Shown piece after piece: positions 5,898-12,598 of a DNA stretch of 12,598 bases. Below the pieces are notes generated by a model. That model had not been told where the DNA came from, searched no databases, and worked only from the letters and a program-made list of their open reading frames with translations. The translations under genes and the position numbers were made by a program. This stretch comes from Gemmatimonadota bacterium. Lineage in GTDB: Bacteria > Gemmatimonadota > Gemmatimonadetes > Gemmatimonadales > GWC2-71-9. Position 1 is the stretch's first letter. Each line of letters begins with the position of its first letter. The stretch is from contig JACZUR010000037.1 of the NCBI GenBank assembly GCA_022573095.1, positions 1-12,598 on the forward strand, given 5' to 3'.

Positions 5898-8804
5898 TTG
5901 ATAGTACCTGACCAGATCGACGAACTGCGCCGCGAACTAGCGGATACATACGCGATCGAACGCCTGGTGGGTCGCGGCGGCATGGCGATGGTCTACCTGG
6001 CGCACGACCTGAAGCTAAACCGACGGGTCGCGCTCAAGGTACTCCGTCCCGAACTCACCGTAGCTGTTGGGATCGAGCGGTTCAACCGCGAAGTACGCTT
6101 TGCCGCCGGCCTTCAGCATCCTCATATCCTCCCGGTGTATGATTCTGGTTCAGCCGGCAACATGCTGTTCTACGTGATGCCGTTTGTAGAAGGAGAATCG
6201 CTACAGGACCGGCTCGAGCGGGAGGGCAAACTTCCGGTCGAGGACGCGATCCACATTGCGCGCGACATATCTGGAGGACTTACCTACGCCCACTCGAAGG
6301 GAGTCGTACACCGAGACGTCAAACCGGCGAACATCATGCTGTCGGGTAACCAGGCCGTCATCACCGATTTCGGGATTGCCAAAGCCGTCAGCGATATAGA
6401 CGGCGATCAGTTAACCCACACCGGCATCGCGGTTGGAACCCCCACCTATATGAGTCCTGAGCAGGCGGCTGGCGGAGCAGACGTTGACGGCCGATCAGAC
6501 ATCTACAGTCTCGGCTGCGTTCTGTTCGAGATGCTGACTGGGGAACCTCCCTATCAGGGCAGTACTACCCGAGCGACGATCGCTCAGCGTTTTGTCGGAC
6601 CCGTGCCCTCTGTGAGGCGCACGCGGAGTGAGGTGCCCGTTACGGTCGAGCGAGCGGTGGCCAAGGCTATGTCCAAGCTGCCGTCGGACCGTTTTCCAAC
6701 TGGTCAGGAATTTGCGAAGGCCCTCGACGGTACGGTTTCCGTGGAATCACCAACATCGAGATTCAAGCAAACCGTCGTCGCGACGGTCGCGTTCGCCGGT
6801 CTCGCCCTGGTCGTTGGTTCGCTATGGATCAAGGGACAATCTGGCGGTGGACAAGTTTCTCCTGGTACCGACATCATCGCGGTAATGCCCTTCAATGCCG
6901 CTGGCACTGGTGTTGAAGTGCTGGGAGAGGGAATGGTGGATTTGCTTTCCACTAATCTGGACGGAGTCGGTGGAATTCGGACTATCGACCCCAGAGTTGT
7001 ACTTCATCGGTGGCGCCAGGAGGGCGGTGGCGGTCCGCTAACGCTCGAAGAGGCGCTGGAAGTGGGGCGGAATGTCAACGCCGGCGCGATTCTTCGGGGT
7101 AGTGTGGTCGCAGCCGGTCCCGAGGTGAGAATTACCGCCGACCTCTACAGTACATCCGGGGAGCACTTGGCCAGAATCAGTGCAGACGGCCCGGCGGACA
7201 GCGTTCTCGCCCTCGTGGACCAAGTCAGCATCCAGTTGGTGAGAGAGGTGTGGCGTTCTCAGGATCCGCTGCCGGATCTTCGCGTCAGCGCTCTCACAAC
7301 CACGTCGCTTGACGCCCTCAGATCTTTCTTGCGCGGCGAGCAACTATACAGGCGGTCGCTATGGGATTCGGCAACCGCCGCCTTCAACAGGTCGATTGAG
7401 GAAGACTCTACCTTTGCATTGGCGTACCTAAGGCTGGCTCATGTCTACGGGTGGACCGAGGGACACGGATCTGAGGCCGCAAGCAGATTCATCGGTCTTG
7501 CAGAACGCAATGCCAACAAGCTTCCAGCGCGTGAACGATTGCTGGTCGTAGCTCACAGGCTGACCGAAGATGGTAATCTTGCCGCCATCGACTCGTTGCG
7601 AGTCTATGTGGCCCGTTATCCCGACGACGCGGAAGGTTGGTATGAACTCGGTGATGCTCAATATCACGCTCGCTACGCGCTTGCGCTTTCCGAAGCCGAG
7701 TTGCTTCAACCGTTCGAAAGGGCTCTGTCGCTCGATCCGACGCTCACGCCCTCGCTCATTCACCCTGCCGAGATAGCGTTGGTGATCAGTGACAGTGCCA
7801 GGTTTGAAAGCTACGTGGCACAGATGGAAGCTGGCGCCGACCCAGATCTTGCCGCTCCGTTTCGCGATATGGGACTGGTGCTCTGGGACAGCAGCGCCGC
7901 TGGTGATAGCGCTGGTGCGCGAATTGCTACCGAGCGCACCAGGCGGCGCGAATGGCTGGATCTCATGATTAACGCATACTTCACCTCCCCGGGAGTCGAT
8001 CTCGGGAGAGTTATGGCAGTGATGGATTCAGCGATCGCCGTGACACCCGTGGACGATTCGGACGGGCTCCTGTTGCTGGCGATGAAGGCCCGGTTGCTTA
8101 CCGGGTTGGGGAGGCTGGCGGGCGCATCGCGCCTGGTGGACTCTATCTACCAGGTGAATCCACCGATAGCAGTCTTTGCATCACTCTATCCGTCAATAGC
8201 TGGGTATGCCGATATATCATTTGCAGTGCCGGCACTTAGGGTGCTGTCCGCGATCCCCAGGAATAACCCGCTGGCTGGATATCTGCGGAGTCTATATATG
8301 GCCAGCACGGGAGATCTGCCTAATGCGAGAGTAGAGGGGGAGCGCCAGTTGGACATCCTTTCGGACTCTGTGGCGGATCCGATGAGTGGTTTGTTCGCTG
8401 AGTTGCTGGGATGGATCACTGTTCTCGAAGGCGACACCATCGGTGGACTGACAGCCATGAGGAACGGTCTTGCCGATGTCGGCTTTGCCCCGGGTGCCTC
8501 GAGTTTTGCGGGACCGCTGAACTTCGAACTCGGTACGCTGCTCGTTCAGCGAGATGACTCTCGAGCTGAAGGACTCGACCGGCTTCGGTACGGAGTAGGT
8601 GAAGATCGCGAGTACCGTGCGCTCGCCTACCTTACTCTGGGGCAGGCTCTTGAGGAAGATGGTAACGCCACAGAGGCGATCGAAGCGTACTCCCACTTCA
8701 TTCGATTGTGGGACGGAGCTGATCCGCAACTTGAGTCTCTCGTTCAATCAGCCCGAAACGCCGTGAGCAGACTAATCGGTGAGCCGGTCATCGAGAACAA
8801 CTAG
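5898..8804 (+). CDS. Transmembrane Ser/Thr protein kinase (PknB-type) with TolB-N-like and TPR sensor region
   Basis: This is a 968-residue protein. Residues 18-275 form a complete Hanks-type kinase: glycine loop VGRGGMAMVYLA (24-35), ATP lysine Lys47, helix-C Glu65, HRDVKPAN with catalytic Asp140, DFG (157-159), an activation loop with Thr173/Thr175 in LTHTG, and SPEQ (186-189). It is an RD kinase, so activation-loop phosphorylation is expected. A membrane helix follows at about 291-311. Residues 325-450 (IAVMPFNAAG, then ILRGSVV and VRITADLYS) resemble the TolB amino-terminal-like domain often joined to such kinases. Residues 470-968 are helical with TPR-like units, clearest at about 471-515 and 909-938. 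The C-terminal part would lie outside the membrane if the kinase is cytosolic. The ligand is unknown. A BTAD regulator follows after 164 bp and is a plausible but unproven target. It starts with TTG. Confidence 0.92.
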   Translation: MIVPDQIDELRRELADTYAIERLVGRGGMAMVYLAHDLKLNRRVALKVLRPELTVAVGIERFNREVRFAAGLQHPHILPVYDSGSAGNMLFYVMPFVEGESLQDRLEREGKLPVEDAIHIARDISGGLTYAHSKGVVHRDVKPANIMLSGNQAVITDFGIAKAVSDIDGDQLTHTGIAVGTPTYMSPEQAAGGADVDGRSDIYSLGCVLFEMLTGEPPYQGSTTRATIAQRFVGPVPSVRRTRSEVPVTVERAVAKAMSKLPSDRFPTGQEFAKALDGTVSVESPTSRFKQTVVATVAFAGLALVVGSLWIKGQSGGGQVSPGTDIIAVMPFNAAGTGVEVLGEGMVDLLSTNLDGVGGIRTIDPRVVLHRWRQEGGGGPLTLEEALEVGRNVNAGAILRGSVVAAGPEVRITADLYSTSGEHLARISADGPADSVLALVDQVSIQLVREVWRSQDPLPDLRVSALTTTSLDALRSFLRGEQLYRRSLWDSATAAFNRSIEEDSTFALAYLRLAHVYGWTEGHGSEAASRFIGLAERNANKLPARERLLVVAHRLTEDGNLAAIDSLRVYVARYPDDAEGWYELGDAQYHARYALALSEAELLQPFERALSLDPTLTPSLIHPAEIALVISDSARFESYVAQMEAGADPDLAAPFRDMGLVLWDSSAAGDSAGARIATERTRRREWLDLMINAYFTSPGVDLGRVMAVMDSAIAVTPVDDSDGLLLLAMKARLLTGLGRLAGASRLVDSIYQVNPPIAVFASLYPSIAGYADISFAVPALRVLSAIPRNNPLAGYLRSLYMASTGDLPNARVEGERQLDILSDSVADPMSGLFAELLGWITVLEGDTIGGLTAMRNGLADVGFAPGASSFAGPLNFELGTLLVQRDDSRAEGLDRLRYGVGEDREYRALAYLTLGQALEEDGNATEAIEAYSHFIRLWDGADPQLESLVQSARNAVSRLIGEPVIENN

Positions 8805-8836
8805 AAACTCTCCCACCAATTGATCTCACGCGTTCT

Positions 8837-8860
8837 AGGGAGGGAACTAGCACGCTCCCT
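8837..8860. repeat. Hairpin between the kinase and BTAD genes
   Basis: AGGGAG (8837-8842) and CTCCCT (8855-8860) are perfect inverted copies with a 12-base loop, 33 bases past the kinase stop. Without a T-run it is not a classic terminator. It may end or stabilise the kinase transcript, or mark a regulatory site for the downstream gene. The rest of the 164-bp gap shows no gene. Confidence 0.35.
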
Positions 8861-8968
8861 CAAATAACCATATAGTTAGCTCCCCCGAGGTTCGAAAGAG
8901 GAGCAGGGTTACCCGCTGATTAGTGTTTGTTGCGGAAGTATCGATGAATTTAGCCCAGCAGTCCGATC

Positions 8969-11083
8969 GTGACCGATAAGACGCCAAGCCTAAAACTCTT
9001 GTGTTTGGGCGCTCCGGCGGTGCTCGTGGACGACAGACGGCCGGCCCCGGATATTCTTTGGCGTAAGAACCTCGCGTTGCTGGCGTACCTTGCGTTATCG
9101 CCCGGAATGTCGCGCACCAGAGATCATCTCTTGGGCTTGCTATGGCCTGAAAAATCAGAAGATCGCGCCCGTCACTCATTGAACGAGGCGATACGCCGTC
9201 TTCGAGCCGGTCTTGGGTCTGGGCGGATAGTATCGAGCGGTGATTCAGTTGCGCTGAGTAGTGAAGATCTGGAAGTGGATGTTCTTTCGGGGATCGGTGC
9301 AAACGCACAGGCCGACTCCCTTGGAGAGTTCCTGGAGGGTTTGTACCTAGAGGACGCGCCCGAGTTTGAGAGATGGGCCAGCAACCAGCGAAGAAAATTT
9401 CGCGATCACGCTAAAGAATTTTTCTTGCGTGAAGGAGAGAGTTCACTGCTCGAATCGCCGCAGGTTGCCCGAGATACTGCGCTCCAGGTCCTGAGCTCTT
9501 CTCCTCATTCCGAACCGGCGATTGATCTGTACATGCGGGCGTCGGCTCTGATGGGTGATTCCACCGGAGCGCTCGAAACATTTAAAAACTTCGCCGACCA
9601 GCTTCAGAAGGATCTGCAGGAAAATCCGAGCAGGAGGTTGGACGCGCTGGCCGAGAGAATCCGCAGCGGTTGGTGGAAGCGGGCACCTGCCGCTAGCGGC
9701 GAGACTGATCCGGATCTGGTCGGTCGTAAAGAGATTCACGCTACCGCGTTTGCGACTGTGAGCGACGCTCTATCCGGGCACCACAGATGCCTTGTCGTGA
9801 CTGCGGAGCCCGGCATGGGTAGAAGTCGTATCTTGGCCGAGTGCGCGAGGCGTGCGGCCTTATCGGGAGCGGTTACGGCTACGGCGCGTCCCCTCGGTAG
9901 CGACGCTGATGCGCCGTGGAGCACGATAAGTGCGCTGGTTCGCAACGGTCTCTCGAATGCTCCCGGCCTGACGGGGGCGGATCCTTCCTCGCTGGCTGTC
10001 TTGGCGTCAGTTGCTCCAGCGCTGGCTGATCGCTTCAAACCTGAATCACCCCGCGACGCCGCACACGTGGCGGCGAGTCTAGCGGCGGCTGTGAAGTCAA
10101 TCACTGAAGAAGTGCCGCTGGTCATGATCGTGGACGATGCTCACTTTTCCGATGGTGCCTCGCTCCGGGCGCTGGGGCTGATGATGTCCGAGGTCCTGGA
10201 ATCACCGGTCGCACTGATCATTTCCTCGCTGGTAACGAGCCAGGACGTCCCACGCGAGCTACTGAAACTTCACGCCGAGGTGGGCCGCGGAATTCCCGGC
10301 ACCGCCATTCGTCTCGAGCCTCTCGATATTGAGGAAATATCCGAGTTGGTGGGTTCGTGGTCGAACATCGAAGCCATGGGGGACGACCGCGAACGACTTG
10401 TTCGCCGGGTGGCGTACGAATCGGGTGGGAGTCCCTTCCTCACGGTTGAGTTGTTGCGCGGCTTCGAAAAGACGGCGAGCCTTAGGGAGGACGCCATGGG
10501 TGTGTGGCCCCAACCGAACGCCACGCTGGAGAGTCCGCTGCCTTTTAGCATCCCAACTCTGGTCCGCCTCGCTATATCAGCTCAAGTTGTAGATCTCGAC
10601 GAATCGAGCCGCCGTGTCCTCTGCGCCGCTAGCGTAGGAGGGACCGCCCTGGACCTGGATCTCATCGCCTTGTTGGTAAACGCACAGATCGAAGAAGTTG
10701 AGAATGCGGTAGACACGCTCGAACGGCACGATTTCGTGCAGTTCGACGGAACGCGGTACGCTTTTAAGGCCCCCATGATCTCCGATGTGGTGGCTCGCGT
10801 GTGCATGACGCGCGGTGAAAAGCAGCGGCTCATGCGCGGAGCAGTTGAGGCGCTAGCCAACCACACCGATCTGGAGTCTCGAGTACTCCGTGCCGAGCTA
10901 CTCAGTGCGATCAATCCCGGAGACCAAGCCTTTGAGAACGCGATCGAGATTGCGGAAGCGGCGCTTGCCGCGGACAGCGTGCGTGCTGCCAAGCGCGCTC
11001 TTGCAGCCGCAGAGCGGTGCGTTGCGAAGGGCGTACCAGGTGGTGAGCGAATATCGAGTTTGAGAGGGCGTTTTCCAAAATAA
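8969..11083 (+). CDS. BTAD/SARP-type transcriptional regulator with AAA/STAND-like ATPase domain, C-terminally short
   Basis: This is a 704-residue cytosolic protein. Residues 7-98 form an OmpR-like winged helix (LLAYLAL, then LLGLLWPEKSEDRARHSLNEAIRRLR, then a closing SGDSVALSSEDLEVDV). Residues 99-236 fit the bacterial transcriptional activation (BTAD) domain, with the usual DLYMRASALMGDSTGALETF helix pair. Residues 250-500 form an ATPase: Walker A is EPGMGRSR (280-287) with Arg285 where Lys is normal, and Walker B is VMIVDDAH (385-392). A helical winged region follows to about 620, and a helical repeat seems to begin at about 655-685 before the protein ends. Relatives usually carry several hundred further residues of TPR-like repeats. 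The GTG start is the first possible in frame (a stop lies at 8951) and lacks a good SD. It probably acts with the upstream kinase, but its DNA target is unknown. Confidence 0.87.
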   Translation: MTDKTPSLKLLCLGAPAVLVDDRRPAPDILWRKNLALLAYLALSPGMSRTRDHLLGLLWPEKSEDRARHSLNEAIRRLRAGLGSGRIVSSGDSVALSSEDLEVDVLSGIGANAQADSLGEFLEGLYLEDAPEFERWASNQRRKFRDHAKEFFLREGESSLLESPQVARDTALQVLSSSPHSEPAIDLYMRASALMGDSTGALETFKNFADQLQKDLQENPSRRLDALAERIRSGWWKRAPAASGETDPDLVGRKEIHATAFATVSDALSGHHRCLVVTAEPGMGRSRILAECARRAALSGAVTATARPLGSDADAPWSTISALVRNGLSNAPGLTGADPSSLAVLASVAPALADRFKPESPRDAAHVAASLAAAVKSITEEVPLVMIVDDAHFSDGASLRALGLMMSEVLESPVALIISSLVTSQDVPRELLKLHAEVGRGIPGTAIRLEPLDIEEISELVGSWSNIEAMGDDRERLVRRVAYESGGSPFLTVELLRGFEKTASLREDAMGVWPQPNATLESPLPFSIPTLVRLAISAQVVDLDESSRRVLCAASVGGTALDLDLIALLVNAQIEEVENAVDTLERHDFVQFDGTRYAFKAPMISDVVARVCMTRGEKQRLMRGAVEALANHTDLESRVLRAELLSAINPGDQAFENAIEIAEAALAADSVRAAKRALAAAERCVAKGVPGGERISSLRGRFPK

Positions 11084-11114
11084 AAAAAGCGCCGGGTCCC
11101 TTGGCTGACCCGGC
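11079..11114 (-). terminator. Rho-independent terminator for minus-strand transcription
   Basis: GCCGGGTC (11091-11098) and GACCCGGC (11107-11114) form a perfect 8-bp GC-rich stem with an 8-base loop. On the minus strand the stem is followed by GC and then a run of seven T (complement of A at 11082-11088), with more T beyond. This is a textbook intrinsic terminator for leftward transcripts, most simply those of the hydrolase gene ending at 11287. The T-run region overlaps the last codons and stop of the BTAD gene. On the plus strand no T-run follows the stem, so it is not clearly bidirectional, though the stem may still slow rightward polymerase. Confidence 0.82.
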
Positions 11115-11208
11115 ACTCAAGTCGGCTATTCCTCTTTGGGTGGGTGAGGATTTGGTAGGTCGTGCCGACCTCTTACTGGACAGCAATCTATTAGCGGTCG
11201 CACAACTC

Positions 11209-11240
11209 TCAGTCAATTCGAACATTCAATCAGTCAATTC
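11209..11240. repeat. 11-bp direct repeat spaced two helical turns apart
   Basis: TCAGTCAATTC occurs at 11209-11219 and again at 11230-11240, exactly 21 bp start to start. It lies in the 203-bp region between the ends of the two convergent genes, within the 3' part of the hydrolase transcript. Two in-phase copies could be a tandem protein site, but the position between gene ends gives no obvious target promoter; local duplication is as likely. Confidence 0.4.
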
Positions 11241-11286
11241 ATTGTGATATAAAGGTTTAGGACATCAGATCGCGGCCTGTGGCCCA

Positions 11287-12228
11287 TCAGAATACGTCCA
11301 GGTCGTTGGCTGAAACCACCCTCCCATCGTAGACCTCGCCGATTTCGCGCAGCAGATCCGCCGGAGTAGTGCCCCAAAATAACTGGTGATACAGTACGAG
11401 TACGCCGGGTTGTGCCTCCGCCGCTATCACTCCCAGTTCGTGCGTAGAGGTGTGCGCCCCCCTGTGATAGCGCTGCCATTCCGGCGCCCGCCCCTCGAGC
11501 GCAGTTGCACTGTACACCTCGTGAACCAAGACATCACATCTAACGCAATTCTCTGCTATGGATGCGCTCGGTGACGCGTCCCCGGAAACGACGATTGTGC
11601 GATTCGCAGTTTCGAACTTGTAACCATAGGCGTGCCGCCAGCTGTCGTGATTAACCCGAAACGCTGTTACTGTGACATTGGAGTCGGAATATATCTCGCC
11701 GGGCGAAACCTCGTGCCAATTGACACGGTACCCCTCAGGCGTCGCAGGCTGCGGACCGTCGATGCGTATCCTAATGTCTTCGTCGTACGCCGCCAGAATA
11801 TGTTCCGCCATGTTGCCGATACCGGGAGGCCCGTACAGCTCCAGCGGTTCCTCTCGATCCGCCCCTGACCACGGAGTGAAGATGAGATCCGGAAGTCCGA
11901 TGGTGTGGTCGGAGTGTAGGTGAGTGATGAAAGCGATGCGCAAGTTGGCCGGATCGAGCTGCGGCGTGCCATTCTGCGCCGCTGCCGCGGCACGGCGAAC
12001 GATTCCGGGTCCGGCGTCAACCAGGTACGCAGCGTCACCAGCGACGATTGCGACTCCCGGACCGGAACGATCCGGAAGGGCGTTTGGGGTACCTGTTCCG
12101 AGGAAGACAACGCGGTCGCCTACGGCCGTAGCACTTGTCGCAGCCGACTCTACTGTGGAGGAACTGCACGCCATAAACAACATGAGCACGCAGCTGCAGA
12201 GAGCTGATTCTCCGGTGTTGCTCTTCAT
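11287..12228 (-). CDS. Exported metallo-beta-lactamase-fold hydrolase, tRNase Z-like subgroup
   Basis: This is a 313-residue protein. The N-terminus (residues 8-21, ending FMACSSS) looks like a lipoprotein or Sec signal; the lipobox is imperfect, but Cys21 followed by Ser residues suits a lipid anchor. The mature part opens with VVFLGTGTPNALPDRSGPG (about 40-58), typical of tRNase Z-like proteins. It carries the metal motif THLHSDH (His103, His105, Asp107, His108), then His194, Asp217 (VSGDAS) and His281 (LYHQ), so both zinc sites look complete. A GAHTST segment (258-263) recalls the HST loop of the tRNase Z/arylsulfatase branch. Export argues against tRNA processing and for hydrolysis of an ester, sulfate ester or lactone in the envelope; the substrate is unknown. 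The SD is weak (GGACGA, 7 bases upstream). The transcript probably ends at the terminator at 11079-11114. Divergent from a kinase gene. Confidence 0.87.
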   Translation of the reverse strand: MKSNTGESALCSCVLMLFMACSSSTVESAATSATAVGDRVVFLGTGTPNALPDRSGPGVAIVAGDAAYLVDAGPGIVRRAAAAAQNGTPQLDPANLRIAFITHLHSDHTIGLPDLIFTPWSGADREEPLELYGPPGIGNMAEHILAAYDEDIRIRIDGPQPATPEGYRVNWHEVSPGEIYSDSNVTVTAFRVNHDSWRHAYGYKFETANRTIVVSGDASPSASIAENCVRCDVLVHEVYSATALEGRAPEWQRYHRGAHTSTHELGVIAAEAQPGVLVLYHQLFWGTTPADLLREIGEVYDGRVVSANDLDVF

Positions 12229-12353
12229 AGGTCATCGTCCGAGTTAGAATGAGCGATTAGCTGATGGCTGGTACAAGAGATGATACCACGAGCGGAGGCA
12301 ATACAGTATGTTAGAGCCCGGCGGTTTCTTTCTCGATCATCATTGATGGAGAG
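12229..12353. other. Divergent intergenic region between hydrolase and second kinase
   Basis: These 125 bp must hold both leftward and rightward promoters. I see no convincing -35/-10 pair or palindrome. The kinase frame is open back to a TAG at 12312-12314. Confidence 0.45.
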
Positions 12354-12598
12354 TTGGAAATAGGAAAAGACATCCTACCGCTAGTTCAGCGAGAGCTTGG
12401 CGGTCTGTACGAGATCGAACGCGAGATTGGGCGTGGTGGAGCTGCGCGTGTATTTCTCGCCCGCAACACCGCGGGGGAGTCGGTGGCGCTAAAGGTTCTG
12501 CACCCTCAGCTGGCTGTGAGCGTTACCGCCGACCGATTCCTGAGGGAGGTGGCGCTACTCAAGAAGCTCGACCATCCGTTTATCGCGCGTTTCCTCGA
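12354..12598 (+). CDS. Second Ser/Thr protein kinase, N-terminus only (runs off right edge)
   Basis: Translation from the TTG at 12354 gives 81 residues of a Hanks-type kinase N-lobe: a short lead helix, glycine loop EIGRGGAARVFLA (24-36), ATP lysine Lys47 in VALKVL, helix-C Glu65 in FLREVALLKKLDHPFI. With this start, Lys47 and Glu65 fall at the same residue numbers as in the complete kinase at 5898-8804, which supports the TTG although the only SD-like bases (GGAG, 12348-12351) are very close to it. No ATG or GTG lies upstream in frame before the stop at 12312. HRD and DFG motifs are beyond the edge, so activity and the C-terminal architecture cannot be judged. Its resemblance to the first kinase suggests the same family but clearly a separate gene. 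Confidence 0.85.
   Translation, partial: MEIGKDILPLVQRELGGLYEIEREIGRGGAARVFLARNTAGESVALKVLHPQLAVSVTADRFLREVALLKKLDHPFIARFL

Noticed and set aside
8969..11083. Antibiotic biosynthesis cluster implied by a SARP/BTAD regulator
   Set aside because: No biosynthetic genes (PKS, NRPS, terpene, RiPP) occur nearby, and BTAD regulators are widespread general regulators in kinase-rich phyla.
1..12598. Mobile element, prophage, CRISPR or toxin-antitoxin system
   Set aside because: No transposase, integrase, att-like tRNA end, regularly spaced repeats or small toxin/antitoxin pair could be found on either strand.

Overview
The window looks like a chromosomal segment from a bacterium of the Gemmatimonadota or a similar lineage with many eukaryotic-type kinases. 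The evidence is two PknB-type Ser/Thr kinases (one with a membrane anchor, a TolB-N-like domain and a TPR tail), a BTAD/SARP-type regulator with a fused ATPase domain, a DUF1207 protein with a Sec signal (suggesting a double-membrane cell), GTG and TTG starts, and moderately high GC over most of the window. The lineage is an inference from gene content; there is no marker gene. I see no rRNA, tRNA, CRISPR array, insertion sequence or phage gene.

Layout. Positions 1-667 (minus) hold the 5' part of a MrfB/YprB-like DEDD exonuclease with an N-terminal zinc ribbon; it runs off the left edge and is visibly more AT-rich than the rest. Divergent from it is a small TM2-domain membrane protein (812-1222, plus), followed by a 376-bp gap with only weak inverted repeats. 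A saccharopine dehydrogenase-like oxidoreductase (1599-2732, plus) then converges on a dimethylargininase-like hydrolase (2754-3518, minus) with 21 bp between them. The hydrolase has a perfect 7-bp inverted repeat directly upstream of its start codon.

Positions 3630-5765 form a likely two-gene operon: a DUF1207 exported protein, then an exported nucleotide pyrophosphatase/phosphodiesterase with an Asn in place of a metal-binding Asp. Next come a transmembrane Ser/Thr kinase (5898-8804, TTG start) and a BTAD-ATPase regulator (8969-11083, GTG start), which form a plausible signalling pair. The regulator stops just as its helical-repeat region begins, inside the A-tract of a strong intrinsic terminator that serves the minus strand. 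That terminator probably ends the transcript of an exported tRNase Z-like metallo-beta-lactamase-fold hydrolase (11287-12228, minus). Divergent from the hydrolase, the N-terminus of a second Ser/Thr kinase (from about 12354, plus) runs off the right edge.

Functionally the window has three parts: a DNA-repair-type nuclease; an amino-acid and envelope metabolism block (basic amino acid enzymes, outer-membrane protein, exported phosphodiesterase); and a signalling block of two kinases, a BTAD regulator and an exported hydrolase. I do not see a clearly new defence or mobile system. The most unusual points are the phosphodiesterase Asp-to-Asn change, the abruptly ending BTAD regulator with a Walker A Arg, the operator-like repeat ahead of the dimethylargininase gene, and the zinc-ribbon exonuclease with different base composition.
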